64,000 nt of DNA from Williamsia faeni. Lineage in GTDB: Bacteria > Actinomycetota > Actinomycetes > Mycobacteriales > Mycobacteriaceae. Where the stretch lies: assembly GCA_003202005.1 (NCBI GenBank), contig QJJF01000006.1, forward strand, positions 174,171 to 238,170. The letters run 5' to 3'. Shown here one piece after another: positions 18,021 through 27,413 of the stretch; position 1 is the first letter of the stretch, and every line of letters begins with the position of its first letter. The notes below the pieces were generated by a model. It worked only from the letters and a program-made list of their open reading frames with translations, made no database searches and was not told the origin of the DNA. Position numbers and translations under genes: made by a program.

Positions 18021-18132
18021 CCATTCATGCAACCCCACGTCCCCGCCGGAGTACTCGTTGGGGTCGTTCAACTGCTTTAATCTGCGCGCAGGGGTTTCAA
18101 ACGCGTGGCCGACAGCCCGTAGTGTCGCGACC

Positions 18133-18786
18133 ATGCGGACCGCCGTAGCCCTGGTTGTCATCCTGATCTCACTGCTCTGCGCGTGCTCCACGCAGGATCC
18201 CGATTCCGACCGCTCGACGAAGGCGACCACTCCCGTGGCCACCACCGAGGTCCGCACGATCAACCCGTTCGGACCCGATCGCGACGGCATGCTGGTCGAG
18301 GGATACACCACCCACGACGTCGCCACGCTTGCTCCGCTGAAGTGCTTCACGGACATCAGCGGCGGTTACCGCTGTTCCGACACCCCGGAAGGACTCAGGT
18401 TCTGCTGGCAGGCCGCCGAGAACACCGCCGCGTGTATGGCCAACCCCCGCGATCGGGAATTGGGCACGATGGGTGCCACGTTCGTGATGATGTCCGACGT
18501 CAGTCCCTACATCCCGGCCGGGCTCGACCTCGCCGACGGCTCCCGGTGCACCCTCGGCCGCAACCCCATGGCCGTGGCGACCGGCGACGTGCGGTACGAA
18601 CATGTCTACGGCTGCACGGGCGGACCGACGAAGGGCATCTACACCGAGCCCCTCCCCGGGATCGGCAATCCGGTCCGAGACGTCGTCGACACGTCAACCG
18701 CGCCGTGGACGGTGCAGGGTGGGGACGAGAGCGCACCCACCGGACCGGTCGAGGTCGTCGTCGCGTACCAACTCACCGCTGATTGA
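18133..18786 (+). CDS. Putative lipoprotein of unknown function
   Basis: A 217-residue protein that starts MRTAVALVVILISLLCACST: a short positive N-terminus, a hydrophobic core, and a lipobox-like LCAC with the acylated Cys at about residue 18. The Cys in the -3 to -1 region is unusual. After a Ser/Thr/Asp-rich linker comes a domain with several conserved-looking cysteines (CFTDISGGYRC, FCWQAAENTAACM, SRCTL, YGC), probably paired as disulfides outside the membrane. I do not recognise the domain. A start further upstream (18058) would bury the signal peptide. It reads away from the LLM gene across a 112-nt gap. Confidence 0.8.
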   Translation: MRTAVALVVILISLLCACSTQDPDSDRSTKATTPVATTEVRTINPFGPDRDGMLVEGYTTHDVATLAPLKCFTDISGGYRCSDTPEGLRFCWQAAENTAACMANPRDRELGTMGATFVMMSDVSPYIPAGLDLADGSRCTLGRNPMAVATGDVRYEHVYGCTGGPTKGIYTEPLPGIGNPVRDVVDTSTAPWTVQGGDESAPTGPVEVVVAYQLTAD

Positions 18787-18810
18787 CCCACCACTGGTTG
18801 AATTGGCCGG

Positions 18811-19248
18811 GTGAAGGCACTCTTGCAACGCGTCACCTCGGCCTCCGTCAGCGTCGACGGTGTGGCCGTGGGTGCACTGTCACTGACCGACGGCGCCCAG
18901 GGTCTGGTCGCGCTCATCGGGGTCACCCACGACGACACCGGGGCACAGGCCGCGACGCTCGCCGAGAAGATCTGGCGCCTGCGCATTTTGGATGGAGAAC
19001 GCTCGGCAGCCGACCTCGATGCGCCGATACTCGCGATCAGTCAGTTCACGCTGTACGCCAACACCGCAAAAGGCCGGCGTCCGTCGTGGAACGCGGCGGC
19101 GCCCGGACCCGTCGCGGAACCACTCGTCGAGAAGGTGGTTTCCGAATTGCGGGCGCTCGGTGCCCATGTGGAGACCGGCCGATTCGGCGCGCACATGCAG
19201 GTCGCGCTGGTCAACGACGGCCCGGTCACGATAGCTCTCGAGGTGTAG
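18811..19248 (+). CDS. dtd: D-aminoacyl-tRNA deacylase
   Basis: Removes D-amino acids (and glycine from tRNA-Ala) wrongly attached to tRNA. The 145-residue product has the family motifs [20 protein letters not shown] and [11 protein letters not shown], the latter being the conserved N-x-G-P-x-T segment that holds the cross-subunit proline. It starts with GTG at 18811, 24 nt after the lipoprotein stop, and converges on map with an 11-nt gap. Confidence 0.96.
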   Translation: MKALLQRVTSASVSVDGVAVGALSLTDGAQGLVALIGVTHDDTGAQAATLAEKIWRLRILDGERSAADLDAPILAISQFTLYANTAKGRRPSWNAAAPGPVAEPLVEKVVSELRALGAHVETGRFGAHMQVALVNDGPVTIALEV

Positions 19249-19259
19249 CGCCGGAGAGG

Positions 19260-20051
19260 CTAGGGCCGGGTGGTGAGAATCCGTGGTCCGTCGCCGGTGA
19301 CGACGACAGTGTGCTCCCAATGCGACGCCCGGGTGCCGTCGTCGGTGACCACGGTCCATTCGTCTTCGAGCACGGTGGTGTCGACCGTACCGAGCGTCAA
19401 CATCGGCTCGATGGCCAGAGTCGATCCGATCACCAGAACCGGACCGCGGCCGGCCTTGCCCTCGTTGGCCAGGAACGGATCGAGATGCATCTCGCGCCCG
19501 ATGCCGTGGCCGCCATAGCCGTCCACGATCCCGAAGGAACGGCCAAAGGTCTTCTCGGCAGCGCGGGTCGCGGTTTCGATCGCGTGGGAGATGTCGGTGA
19601 GCCGGCCACCGTCGACCATGGCGGCGATGCCGGCTTCGAGCGCCAGGCGCGTGGCGTTGTTCAGATCGTCATCGGCCTGCGACAAATCACCGACACCGAA
19701 GGTCCACGCCGAATCACCGTGCCAGCCGTCGAGAATCGCACCGCAGTCGATCGAGACCAGGTCGTGCTCGGCAAGGACCACATCTTTCGACGGAATGCCA
19801 TGCACGACAACATCATTCACCGAGCTGCAGATGGACCCCGTGAAGCCGTGGTAGCCCAGGAACGATGGGACTGCGCCGGCATCACGGATCACCGATTCGG
19901 CAATCGCGTCCAGTTCCAGAGTCGTGACGCCGGGCTTGGAAGCCTCGCGTACGGCAACCAGTGCCCGGCCGACAATCGCTCCGGCAGCCGCCATCGCGTC
20001 CACTTCACCGGCACTGCGGAACGGGACCGGTTTCGCTTTACGAAACCCCAT
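19260..20051 (-). CDS. map: Type I methionine aminopeptidase
   Basis: Removes the initiator Met from new proteins. The 263-residue product has the five metal ligands in order: Asp in [12 protein letters not shown], Asp in WHGDSAWTF, His in [12 protein letters not shown], Glu in LAIEPM and Glu in [15 protein letters not shown]. The ATG at 20051 is preceded by TAGGTGGTC; a GTG two codons upstream is the alternative. It is the third gene of secY-adk-map, 27 nt after adk, the conserved order downstream of the spc operon. Confidence 0.97.
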   Translation of the reverse strand: MGFRKAKPVPFRSAGEVDAMAAAGAIVGRALVAVREASKPGVTTLELDAIAESVIRDAGAVPSFLGYHGFTGSICSSVNDVVVHGIPSKDVVLAEHDLVSIDCGAILDGWHGDSAWTFGVGDLSQADDDLNNATRLALEAGIAAMVDGGRLTDISHAIETATRAAEKTFGRSFGIVDGYGGHGIGREMHLDPFLANEGKAGRGPVLVIGSTLAIEPMLTLGTVDTTVLEDEWTVVTDDGTRASHWEHTVVVTGDGPRILTTRP

Positions 20052-20078
20052 GACCACCTACTGATTCGTTGACGGGGC

Positions 20079-20624
20079 TCAGGCGCCCAGGGCGCGCAGC
20101 ACTCGCTGGTGCACCTCGTTGACGTCGCCCATTGCGTCGATCGACTTGACTGCATCCGCATAGTAATCACGCAGCGGCGACGTCTCTTTTTCGTAGACGT
20201 GCATGCGGTTACGGATGACCTCTTCGGTGTCATCGGCGCGGCCACGGGCCAGCATCCGCTTGACGACCACGTCTTCGTCGACACTGAACGACAGCACGGC
20301 GTCGAGTTTGGTGTCGAGACCCGCAAGGATCTCGGTCAACGCGTCGGCCTGCTCGGTCGAACGCGGGAACCCGTCGAGGATGAAGCCTTTGGCCGCATCC
20401 GGCTCTGCGACGCGTGCGCGCACCATGTCGACGGTGATCTGCGACGGCACCAGGTTGCCGGAGTCGAGGTACTTCTTCGCCTCGAGACCGATCGGCGTGC
20501 CCTGCGAGATGTTGGCGCGAAACAGATCGCCGGTCGAGATGTGGGGGATACCAACGCTCTCAGAGAGCAGTTCGGCTTGTGTACCCTTGCCGGCTCCGGG
20601 TGGGCCAAGAAACACCAGTCTCAC
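20079..20624 (-). CDS. adk: Adenylate kinase, short form
   Basis: Interconverts AMP and ATP with two ADP. The P-loop [12 protein letters not shown] is at residues 5-16 and the signature [16 protein letters not shown] near residue 80. The 181-residue length and the short LID ([15 protein letters not shown]) mark the short actinobacterial type without a zinc LID. The GTG start shares four bases with the secY stop (GTGA), so translation is coupled to secY. Confidence 0.98.
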   Translation of the reverse strand: MRLVFLGPPGAGKGTQAELLSESVGIPHISTGDLFRANISQGTPIGLEAKKYLDSGNLVPSQITVDMVRARVAEPDAAKGFILDGFPRSTEQADALTEILAGLDTKLDAVLSFSVDEDVVVKRMLARGRADDTEEVIRNRMHVYEKETSPLRDYYADAVKSIDAMGDVNEVHQRVLRALGA

Positions 20625-21946
20625 TTGAGGAACCCTTCATACTTGCGCTGCATGAGCTGCGAATTGATCTGTTTGACGGTGTCCAATCCGACGCCGACCA
20701 TAATCAGCACCGCGGTACCACCAAACGGAATGTTCTGAACACCACCCGAATTACCGATCTCGAGGAAGAGGTTCGGCAGGACGGCGATGATGCCCAAGTA
20801 TATGGATCCGGGCAGTGTGATCCGGCTCAACACGTAGCCGAGGTAATCGGCGGTCGGCTGACCCGGACGGATGCCAGGGATGAATCCGCCGTACTTCTTC
20901 ATCTCGTCTGCACGTTCCTGCGGGTTGAACGTGACAGCCACATAGAAGTAGGTGAAGAAGATGATCATGAGGAAGTACACGAGGATGTAGACCGGGTTGC
21001 TCGGGTCCACCAGGTACGTCTGGATCGAACGCTGCCACCACGAAGCTTCTTCGGTCTGGCTCTGCGTCAGCTGCAGGATCAGGTTGGGCAAGTAGAGCAG
21101 CGACGACGCGAAGATCACGGGGATGACGCCGGCCTGGTTGACCTTCAACGGCAGGTACGTCGACGATCCGCCGTACATCTTCCGTCCGACCATGCGCTTG
21201 GCGTACTGCACCGGGATCCGGCGCTGGCCCTGCTCGACGAACACCACGCTGGCGATGATCGCGAGTGCGGCCAGCAACACCAGGCAGAACACGAGGGCAC
21301 CGCGGGTGTCGAGGATCGTCTTGCCCTCGCCCGGGATACGGGCGGCGATACCGGCGAAGATCATCAGCGACATGCCGTTGCCGATACCCCGCTCGGTGAT
21401 CAGCTCACCGAACCACATCACCACACAGGCGCCGGCCGTCATGACCAGCACGATGATGAACAGCGAGAAGAAATTTGTATCGCGCAGGATCGCATCGCCG
21501 TTCGAACAGCCCTGCAGCAGGTTGCCCCGTGCTGCGAGCGCAACGATGCCGGTCGATTGGAGCAACGCCAGCGCCACCGTCAGGTAACGCGTGTACTGCG
21601 TCATCTTGGCCTGACCGGACTGGCCTTCCTTGCGCAACTGCTCGAAGCGCGGGATGACCACGGTCAACAGCTGCACGATGATGCTCGCGGTGATGTACGG
21701 CATGATGCCGATCGCGAACACGGACAGCTTGAGCAGTGCTCCACCGGAGAACATGTTGATCAGAGAGTAGATACCCGCGGAATCTCCACGCGAGACCTCA
21801 TTGAGGCAGGTCTGGACCTCTTGGTAATCGACACCGGGCGACGGGACCGTCGCACCGAGACGATAAAGGACGATGATTCCCAGAGTGAAGAGAATCTTCC
21901 GCCTCAGGTCGGGTGTCCTGAAGGCCGATATGACGGCGGAACGCAC
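20621..21946 (-). CDS. secY: Preprotein translocase subunit SecY
   Basis: The channel-forming subunit of the Sec translocon, with ten membrane segments over 441 residues. Typical stretches are [20 protein letters not shown] at the N-terminus, the plug region, and the ribosome-contacting loops such as [21 protein letters not shown] longer open frame begins at 21988, but GTG at 21946 ([14 protein letters not shown]) has an AGGAGG site 5 nt upstream and matches family starts. It follows rplO after 187 nt containing a hairpin, and overlaps adk by 4 nt. Confidence 0.98.
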   Translation of the reverse strand: MRSAVISAFRTPDLRRKILFTLGIIVLYRLGATVPSPGVDYQEVQTCLNEVSRGDSAGIYSLINMFSGGALLKLSVFAIGIMPYITASIIVQLLTVVIPRFEQLRKEGQSGQAKMTQYTRYLTVALALLQSTGIVALAARGNLLQGCSNGDAILRDTNFFSLFIIVLVMTAGACVVMWFGELITERGIGNGMSLMIFAGIAARIPGEGKTILDTRGALVFCLVLLAALAIIASVVFVEQGQRRIPVQYAKRMVGRKMYGGSSTYLPLKVNQAGVIPVIFASSLLYLPNLILQLTQSQTEEASWWQRSIQTYLVDPSNPVYILVYFLMIIFFTYFYVAVTFNPQERADEMKKYGGFIPGIRPGQPTADYLGYVLSRITLPGSIYLGIIAVLPNLFLEIGNSGGVQNIPFGGTAVLIMVGVGLDTVKQINSQLMQRKYEGFLK

Positions 21947-22062
21947 TAACTCCTCCTGGGCAAAGTCGCTCCGGCAGCAGCGTTGCACCGGGCTACGAAC
22001 AACTCTTGAACTCTAACAGTCACCGGTTCGGGGATCCGATCGGCAACCACTGAAGTGACGAA

Positions 22063-22087
22063 CGGCGCGGAAATGATGTCCGCGCCG
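22063..22087 (-). terminator. Hairpin between rplO and secY
   Basis: A perfect 9-bp stem (22063-22071 with 22079-22087) with a 7-nt loop in the 187-nt spacer downstream of rplO. It may end or attenuate the rpsH-rplO transcript, with secY-adk-map then reading through or starting from their own promoter in the remaining spacer. No long U tract follows on the minus strand. Confidence 0.5.
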
Positions 22088-22133
22088 TCCGCCACTGTAG
22101 CGAGTTCGGGTGATTGATGGACTGCGGCTGCCT

Positions 22134-22574
22134 TTACAGGACAGTCGTCGTACCGCCGGCAGCAGCGATCTTCTCGCTGGCCGACGACGAGAACTTGTTG
22201 GCGCTGACCTGTACGGCCACCGTCAATTCGCCCTCTCCGAGCACCTTCACCAGTTCGTTCTTACGAACCGCACCCTTGGCGACCAACTCTTCGACACCGA
22301 TGGTGCCCCCTTCGGGGAACAAACGGGCGATGTCGCCGAGGTTGACAACCTGGTACTCGACCCGGTTGCGGTTCTTGAAGCCCTTGAGCTTCGGCAGCCG
22401 CATGTGGATGGGCATCTGCCCACCCTCGAAGCCGGCCGGCACGTTCTTGCGTGCCTTGGTGCCCTTGGTGCCGCGACCCGCGGTCTTACCCTTGGAGCCC
22501 TCGCCACGACCCACGCGGGTCTTCTCTGTCTTCGACCCCGGGGCGGGGCGAAGATGATGCAATTTGATTGTCAT
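22134..22574 (-). CDS. rplO: 50S ribosomal protein L15
   Basis: A late-assembly protein of the large subunit. The 146-residue product starts [20 protein letters not shown] and has the Gly/Arg-rich extension [20 protein letters not shown] that threads into 23S rRNA, then the globular C-terminal domain. It lies 6 nt after rpmD and is the last gene of the rpsH-rplF-rplR-rpsE-rpmD-rplO block. Confidence 0.99.
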   Translation of the reverse strand: MTIKLHHLRPAPGSKTEKTRVGRGEGSKGKTAGRGTKGTKARKNVPAGFEGGQMPIHMRLPKLKGFKNRNRVEYQVVNLGDIARLFPEGGTIGVEELVAKGAVRKNELVKVLGEGELTVAVQVSANKFSSSASEKIAAAGGTTTVL

Positions 22575-22580
22575 TGTGAC

Positions 22581-22760
22581 TTAAACCTCTTCGACGGTCA
22601 CGAGGTGCCGAACCGCTTTGATCAAGCCACGGTTCTGCGAGTTGTCCTCGCGGGTGACGGTCTGGCGGATCTTTCGGAGACCGAGGGTCCGCAGGCTGTC
22701 ACGCTGATTGCTCTTGGTACCGATGGTGCTCTTCACCTGGGTGATCTTCAGCTCGGCCAT
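22581..22760 (-). CDS. rpmD: 50S ribosomal protein L30
   Basis: A 59-residue protein, [20 protein letters not shown] onward, the normal size for bacterial L30. The frame is open far upstream within rpsE, but the ATG at 22760, one base after the rpsE stop, gives the family length and start. It precedes rplO by 6 nt. Confidence 0.98.
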   Translation of the reverse strand: MAELKITQVKSTIGTKSNQRDSLRTLGLRKIRQTVTREDNSQNRGLIKAVRHLVTVEEV

Positions 22761-22761
22761 A

Positions 22762-23421
22762 TCAGACTCCCTGTCCTGCTCGGGCGCGCAACATACCGGC
22801 CGGTGCGACGTCCTCGATGGGCAGACCGCGACGAGCGGCAACCTCTTCGGGGCGCTGCAGCATCTTGAGCGCTGCAACGGTCGCGTGGACCACGTTGATG
22901 GCATTGTCCGAACCGAGGCTCTTGCCGAGGATGTCATGGACACCCGCGCACTCGAGCACGGCACGCACCGCGCCACCGGCGATAACACCGGTACCGGGGC
23001 TGGCCGGACGCAGCATCACAACACCGGCAGCGGCTTCGCCCTGCACGGGGTGAGTGATGGTCGCGCCGATCATCGGGACGCGGAAGAAGCTCTTACGAGC
23101 CTCCTCGACACCCTTCTGAATTGCGGCCGGAACCTCTTTGGCCTTGCCGTAGCCGACGCCGACCAGTCCGTTGCCGTCACCGACGACAACAAGAGCGGTG
23201 AAGGAGAACCGACGTCCACCCTTGACCACCTTCGAGACGCGGTTGATGGCAACCACGCGCTCGAGCTGATTCTTGTCCTCACGGCCGCCACCGCGCTGGT
23301 TGTCGCGCCGATCGCGGTTGCCGCCGCCACCGCGACGGTCACCTGAGTTGTTGCTGTTGGGGTCGTTAGCCCCGGCGGGTCCGCTTCCGGTACCGCCATC
23401 ACGCCGCTGACGTCCCGGCAT
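22762..23421 (-). CDS. rpsE: 30S ribosomal protein S5
   Basis: S5 supports decoding accuracy and mRNA unwinding at the entry tunnel. The conserved part starts at about residue 50 ([20 protein letters not shown]) and includes [20 protein letters not shown]. It is preceded by a 45-residue low-complexity extension rich in Gly, Arg, Asp and Asn, typical of actinobacterial S5. The ATG at 23421 ([10 protein letters not shown]) gives 219 residues. It lies 37 nt after rplR and 1 nt before rpmD. Confidence 0.98.
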   Translation of the reverse strand: MPGRQRRDGGTGSGPAGANDPNSNNSGDRRGGGGNRDRRDNQRGGGREDKNQLERVVAINRVSKVVKGGRRFSFTALVVVGDGNGLVGVGYGKAKEVPAAIQKGVEEARKSFFRVPMIGATITHPVQGEAAAGVVMLRPASPGTGVIAGGAVRAVLECAGVHDILGKSLGSDNAINVVHATVAALKMLQRPEEVAARRGLPIEDVAPAGMLRARAGQGV

Positions 23422-23458
23422 CAGATGGTCCTTCCATTGCAAATCGTTGTGGTCGACA

Positions 23459-23863
23459 TCAGAACTCGAGCCCTCCCTCACGGGCGGCGTCCGCCAATGC
23501 GGCGATACGGCCGTGGTAGCCGTGGCCACCATGGTCGAACACCACGGTCTGCACACCGGCAGCCTTGGCGCGGGCGGCGATCAGTTCGCCGACCTTCTTG
23601 CTCTGTGCCGACTTGTCGCCACCGGTCGCGCGGACATCGGCCTCGATGGTCGAGGCTGCGGCCACGGTGTTACCGGCGAGATCGTCGACCAGCTGCACGT
23701 GGATGTGACGCGAGCTGCGCTTGACCACGAGACGGGGACGCTCGGGGGTGCCGCTGATCTTCTTGCGCAGCCGGAAGTGCCGGCGTGCGTTCGAGACCCG
23801 ACGACGGGTCGATGCGTCCTTACCGAGAGGCAGACGCTTGGGCTTTACTGTTGCTTCACTCAT
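23459..23863 (-). CDS. rplR: 50S ribosomal protein L18
   Basis: Binds 5S rRNA with L5 and L25 in the central protuberance. The 134-residue product starts [20 protein letters not shown], has the basic [20 protein letters not shown] segment and ends in [17 protein letters not shown], the family C-terminus. The ATG at 23863 is one base after the rplF stop. Confidence 0.99.
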   Translation of the reverse strand: MSEATVKPKRLPLGKDASTRRRVSNARRHFRLRKKISGTPERPRLVVKRSSRHIHVQLVDDLAGNTVAAASTIEADVRATGGDKSAQSKKVGELIAARAKAAGVQTVVFDHGGHGYHGRIAALADAAREGGLEF

Positions 23864-23864
23864 G

Positions 23865-24401
23865 TCACTTACCCGTCTTTCCGACCTTGCGACGGATCTG
23901 CTCACCCTCGAAGCGAACGCCCTTGCCCTTGTACGGGTCCGGACGGCGCAGGCGGCGGATGTTCGCCGAGATCTGTCCGACTTGTTGCTTGTCGATTCCC
24001 GTTACCGAGAATTTGGTGGGCGATTCCACCGCGAAGGTGATCCCTGCAGGAGCCTTGATCGGCACCGGGTGGCTGTATCCGAGCGCGAACTCGAGATCGC
24101 TGCCCTTCAGTGCGACACGGTAACCAACACCGAAGATCTCCAACTTGCGGGTGTAACCCTCGGTGACTCCGACGACCAGGTTCTGGACGAGGGTGCGGCT
24201 CAGGCCGTGCAGTGCACGGTTGCGGCGCTCGTCGTTGGGGCGAGTGACCACAACGGTCTTCTCGTCAACGGCGACATTGATCGGCTCAGAGATCGTGACC
24301 GAGAGTTCGCCCTTGGGGCCCTTCACGGTGACGAGCTGTCCGTCGATCTTCACGTCTACTCCGGCCGGAATTGCGACCGGGTTCTTTCCAATACGCGACA
24401 T
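23865..24401 (-). CDS. rplF: 50S ribosomal protein L6
   Basis: L6 sits near the factor-binding site of the large subunit. The 178-residue product starts [20 protein letters not shown], shows the two duplicated L6 folds, and carries the C-terminal signature [16 protein letters not shown]. It lies 12 nt after rpsH. Confidence 0.99.
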   Translation of the reverse strand: MSRIGKNPVAIPAGVDVKIDGQLVTVKGPKGELSVTISEPINVAVDEKTVVVTRPNDERRNRALHGLSRTLVQNLVVGVTEGYTRKLEIFGVGYRVALKGSDLEFALGYSHPVPIKAPAGITFAVESPTKFSVTGIDKQQVGQISANIRRLRRPDPYKGKGVRFEGEQIRRKVGKTGK

Positions 24402-24413
24402 TAGTTTCGCCCC

Positions 24414-24812
24414 TTACCAGACGTACGCGAGGACTTCGCCGCCCACGCCCTGGTTGGCAGCTTGGCGATCGGTCAGGAGACCTGTGGACGTGGAGATGAT
24501 CGCCACGCCCAGGCCGCCGAGGACCTTTGGCAGATTGGTGGACTTGGCGTACACCCGCAGACCCGGCTTGGAGACGCGGCGCAGGCCGGCGATGCTCCGC
24601 TCGCGGGTGGGGCCGTACTTCAGCGAGACAACGAGGCTCTTGCCGACTTCGGCATCCTCGGTGCGGTAATCGGTGATGTAGCCCTCGCGCTTGAGGATCT
24701 CGGCGATGTTGGCCTTGATCTTCGAATGCGGCAGGGTCACCTCATCGTGGTACGCCGAGTTGGCGTTACGCAGACGAGTCAAGAAGTCTGCGATCGGATC
24801 AGTCATGGTCAT
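24414..24812 (-). CDS. rpsH: 30S ribosomal protein S8
   Basis: A central 16S rRNA binder; in E. coli it also represses the spc operon. The 132-residue product starts [20 protein letters not shown] and ends [11 protein letters not shown], the normal form. In most bacteria it directly follows rpsN, but here the gap from rpsN is about 2.6 kb and contains two plus-strand genes, so rpsH is the first gene of its own transcript. Its leader contains two stable hairpins. Confidence 0.99.
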   Translation of the reverse strand: MTMTDPIADFLTRLRNANSAYHDEVTLPHSKIKANIAEILKREGYITDYRTEDAEVGKSLVVSLKYGPTRERSIAGLRRVSKPGLRVYAKSTNLPKVLGGLGVAIISTSTGLLTDRQAANQGVGGEVLAYVW

Positions 24813-25167
24813 AACAGACCGTCAACCTTTCTCGCAGCGGTTCCCATACAGCACGCGCGCACCGGTTCCCCGAATGCCTGGGCATTCTCGGGCCTTCTAC
24901 GTCACATCGTGGGCCTACTACGAAGTGAATTCTGTCCTGACCGACCGTTGCCGGTCAGGGGTGGTGCTCCCCCGAATGCACAGGTGCACTCAGGAGTTTT
25001 CAAAGCTCGTAAGGCCAAGAAAATTCTCAGCTACCCGGGCATTTCGAACCGACCGAAGGCACGGCTCTGCCGAGGCAACTGTCCCAGTGTAAGGAACGCA
25101 GCTGCTCAGGCCAAATTGTCGCCTCACCAGCCGACGGTTCTCGCCCGAAACGAGTCCGGCTGCAACA
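24813..25167. promoter_or_regulatory. Divergent gap rpsH / TerD-AIM24 gene with two hairpins
   Basis: A 355-nt gap between divergent starts that must hold the new promoter of rpsH. Two inverted repeats stand out: 24869-24892 (a 6-bp stem extended by 4 bp past a 2-nt bulge) and 24936-24959 (8-bp perfect stem, 8-nt loop). Both would lie in the rpsH leader, where S8 autoregulation is conceivable. No clear -10/-35 pair was found by eye. Confidence 0.5.
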
Positions 25168-26565
25168 ATGGACCGGGCCATGAGAGAACTAGCTCCCGGA
25201 GAAAATACTCCACTGCCCTCGCCGCTGATCAGCGTCTCCGTCACCTGCGCGTCCCCGGTCAACACGTCCGCGGTGTTGCTGACACCGGCCGGCCGGGTCC
25301 GCTCGGATGACGATCTGATCTTCTACAACCAGGCCTTCGGTCCGGGTGTCGCCTACAGCAGCGACGCCCGCAGCGACATCATCACGATCGACACCTCCCG
25401 CGTCCCAGCCGGCATCGAGACGATCGCGATCACCGCCAGCCTCGACGGCACCGGCCCCACCACCTTCGCCACCGCCGGGACATTGCGCGCCGAATTGCGC
25501 GACGGATCGGGCCGGCCGACGGTGGCATTCACCCCCGGCCGGCTGACCTCGGAATCGGCACTGGTCTGCATGGAGGTCTACCGCCGCGGCGACGCCTGGA
25601 AGGTACGCGCCGTCGGACAGGGTTACGACGACGGATTGGCCGGTCTGGCAACAGCTTTCGGCATCCAGGTCGACGACGATCCAGGCACCACCCCCCCGAC
25701 GCCGGATCCCATGCCATGGCCACCGGCCGGGCAGAGCGCGCCACCCGCACCGCCTCCTCAACCGGCCTACACCCAGACATCCGCCCAGACCCCGCCCCCA
25801 GCACAGCCCCAGCATCAGGGAGTTCCCGCCATGAACAGTGACCTATTCGCACCGGCCCATGCCGAGGTGACCGGCAGCCGTATCCAGAAGCAGGGCAGCA
25901 AGATGTGCCGTGTCGGCATGAACGGCGAGATCATGGCACGCACCGGGTCGATGGTCGCCTACCAGGGAAATCTCCATTTCGAGGCGCAGGGCTCGGGAGG
26001 TATCAGCCGTGCCATCCGGAACACCCTCACCGGCGAAGGCGTGCCGTTGATGAAGGTGACCGGTCAAGGCGACCTGTTCCTCGCCGACGCGGCCAGCGAC
26101 GTCCACCTCATCGACCTCGACGGCTCCGACGGTCTGACCATCAACGGCGCCAACGTCCTGGCCTTCGACTCGACGCTGACCTACGACGTCAAGCGCGTCC
26201 AGGGCGCCGGCGCCCAGAGCAACGCCGGGCTGTTCAACTGCGTCTTCACAGGTCGCGGCCGCATCGCGATCACCACCGACGGCAATCCGGTGGTCCTGAC
26301 CGTCGACCAGCAGACCTTCGCCGATCCCAACGCGGCGGTCGCGTGGTCGTCGAGCCTGCAGACCAGCATCAAGCGCAACGATTCGTTCAATCTCGGAACC
26401 CTGATGGGTCGCAGCACCGGCGAACGCTTCACCCTCGCCTTCAGCGGCCAGGGCTTTGTGGTGGTCCAGCCCTCCGAACTCCCGCCGGGTGGATTCATCG
26501 GCGGCACCGGTGGCGGCAGCTCATCCGGCGTCTCCGGCGGCCTCGGCGGCCTCCTCGGGCGGTAG
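25168..26565 (+). CDS. TerD domain - AIM24 domain fusion protein
   Basis: A 465-residue cytoplasmic protein. Residues 1-170 resemble the TerD stress/tellurium-resistance fold (LISVSVTCASPVNTSAVLLT, acidic DDDLIFYNQ). Residues 178-220 are a Pro/Gln/Thr-rich linker. Residues 221-445 resemble the AIM24 (TIGR00266-like) beta-rich domain (GSKMCRVGMNGEIMARTGSM to FAFSGQGFVVVQ-like end), followed by a Gly/Ser-rich tail. TerD proteins bind calcium and are linked to membrane-associated stress complexes; AIM24 function is poorly known. An ATG at 25180 is an alternative start. An internal AGGGAG-8 nt-ATG at 25817-25833 could give a free AIM24 protein. It lies between rpsH and rpsN, an unusual place. Confidence 0.82.
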   Translation: MDRAMRELAPGENTPLPSPLISVSVTCASPVNTSAVLLTPAGRVRSDDDLIFYNQAFGPGVAYSSDARSDIITIDTSRVPAGIETIAITASLDGTGPTTFATAGTLRAELRDGSGRPTVAFTPGRLTSESALVCMEVYRRGDAWKVRAVGQGYDDGLAGLATAFGIQVDDDPGTTPPTPDPMPWPPAGQSAPPAPPPQPAYTQTSAQTPPPAQPQHQGVPAMNSDLFAPAHAEVTGSRIQKQGSKMCRVGMNGEIMARTGSMVAYQGNLHFEAQGSGGISRAIRNTLTGEGVPLMKVTGQGDLFLADAASDVHLIDLDGSDGLTINGANVLAFDSTLTYDVKRVQGAGAQSNAGLFNCVFTGRGRIAITTDGNPVVLTVDQQTFADPNAAVAWSSSLQTSIKRNDSFNLGTLMGRSTGERFTLAFSGQGFVVVQPSELPPGGFIGGTGGGSSSGVSGGLGGLLGR

Positions 26566-26583
26566 GCGCCCGCTCACTCGTAG

Positions 26584-26645
26584 ATCCACCTGTTCCAGTC
26601 AAAACCACACGTTGCAACGTGTGGTTTTGACTGGAACGGGTGGAT
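26584..26645. repeat. 62-nt near-perfect palindrome after the TerD-AIM24 gene
   Basis: Bases 26584-26645 read the same on both strands except for one pair; the inner 46 nt (26592-26637) are perfectly palindromic around GTTGCAAC. There is virtually no loop. It starts 18 nt after the TerD-AIM24 stop, so it may be a terminator of the loop-poor actinobacterial kind, but it is far longer than needed. Confidence 0.9.
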
Positions 26646-26715
26646 TTGTTGCACCGTCGCTCCATTGTCCGACAGCACTGCTCCAATGTTCGAACTCGAA
26701 CAAAGGAGCGAACCA

Positions 26716-27321
26716 ATGTCCGACTACACCACCGCCGTGAACGGCCTACCGCGCTGGCATCCCAGTCCACTCGTCAACTCGACCATCAAACGAATCCGAG
26801 TCCATGGATGGGCGATCACCGCGGTCAGCGGCGAGTGCGAGTTCGACTCGCCGGACTGCACGTCGCCCGAATGCCCCTTCGGATACACCACCGGATTCGG
26901 ATTGCATTCGATACCCGAACTTGCCGTATATGGACTCGACGCCAGGACCAGTGGACGGGTGCTCAACGAGCTGGGGGATCTCCTGCACGTCTACGACTGG
27001 CGCGCCATCGTCGACGAGTGCGCGGAGCTGTCACTCCGATCCATCGGCGCCCCCGTCCGGCTGATCGAGCTCATCGACAAGGAAGACCTGCTGATCACAA
27101 ACGAACTCTTTCCGAATTCACCTGCGCTGCAGGTTGTCTGGCCGGATGAACGCGGAAACTTCCCATGGTCGGACAGCTATACGCTGCAGCCCGACCATCA
27201 ACAGATCAAGGGCATCCTGCCGACAAAGAACAACCGGCGGCGTGGACCTCGGATCACTCCGAACGCCGGCCCCAACCGGGCCCAGCGGCGTCAGGCGCAA
27301 CGACGCAAGAACAGACCCTGA
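26716..27321 (+). CDS. DUF4262-like protein
   Basis: A 201-residue protein. The central part resembles DUF4262 (FGYTTGFGLHSIPELAVYGL, then GRVLNELGDLLHVYDWRAIV), a domain of unknown function found in many actinobacteria. A cysteine-rich insert (ECEFDSPDCTSPECPFGY) precedes it and could bind metal. The C-terminus is a basic tail ending NRAQRRQAQRRKNRP. The ATG at 26716 has AAAGGAG 8 nt upstream, which decides against the longer frames. It converges on rpsN across a strong bidirectional terminator. Confidence 0.75.
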   Translation: MSDYTTAVNGLPRWHPSPLVNSTIKRIRVHGWAITAVSGECEFDSPDCTSPECPFGYTTGFGLHSIPELAVYGLDARTSGRVLNELGDLLHVYDWRAIVDECAELSLRSIGAPVRLIELIDKEDLLITNELFPNSPALQVVWPDERGNFPWSDSYTLQPDHQQIKGILPTKNNRRRGPRITPNAGPNRAQRRQAQRRKNRP

Positions 27322-27343
27322 ATCACCGAAGCGCTCCACAAAC

Positions 27344-27379
27344 ACAAAGACGCTCCACCCGTAGGTGGAGCGTCTTTGT
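27344..27379. terminator. Bidirectional terminator between DUF4262 gene and rpsN
   Basis: A perfect 16-bp stem (27344-27359 with 27364-27379) and a 4-nt loop between the convergent genes. The stem ends in A/T-rich pairs on both sides (ACAAAGA and TCTTTGT), so it can end transcription in both directions. It implies that the rplN-rplX-rplE-rpsN transcript stops here and does not continue to rpsH. Confidence 0.9.
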
Positions 27380-27413
27380 AGAAAGTGGAGCGTTTTAGCC
27401 GAGGGCTAAAAGA

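Noticed and set aside
20579-21949. 456-codon open frame on the plus strand opposite secY
   Set aside because: It is an antisense shadow: His/Asp/Arg/Gln-rich without domains, while SecY on the other strand is unmistakable.
24813-25167. tRNA or small structured RNA gene
   Set aside because: The hairpins do not form a cloverleaf and no T-loop or CCA pattern was found; a leader role is simpler.
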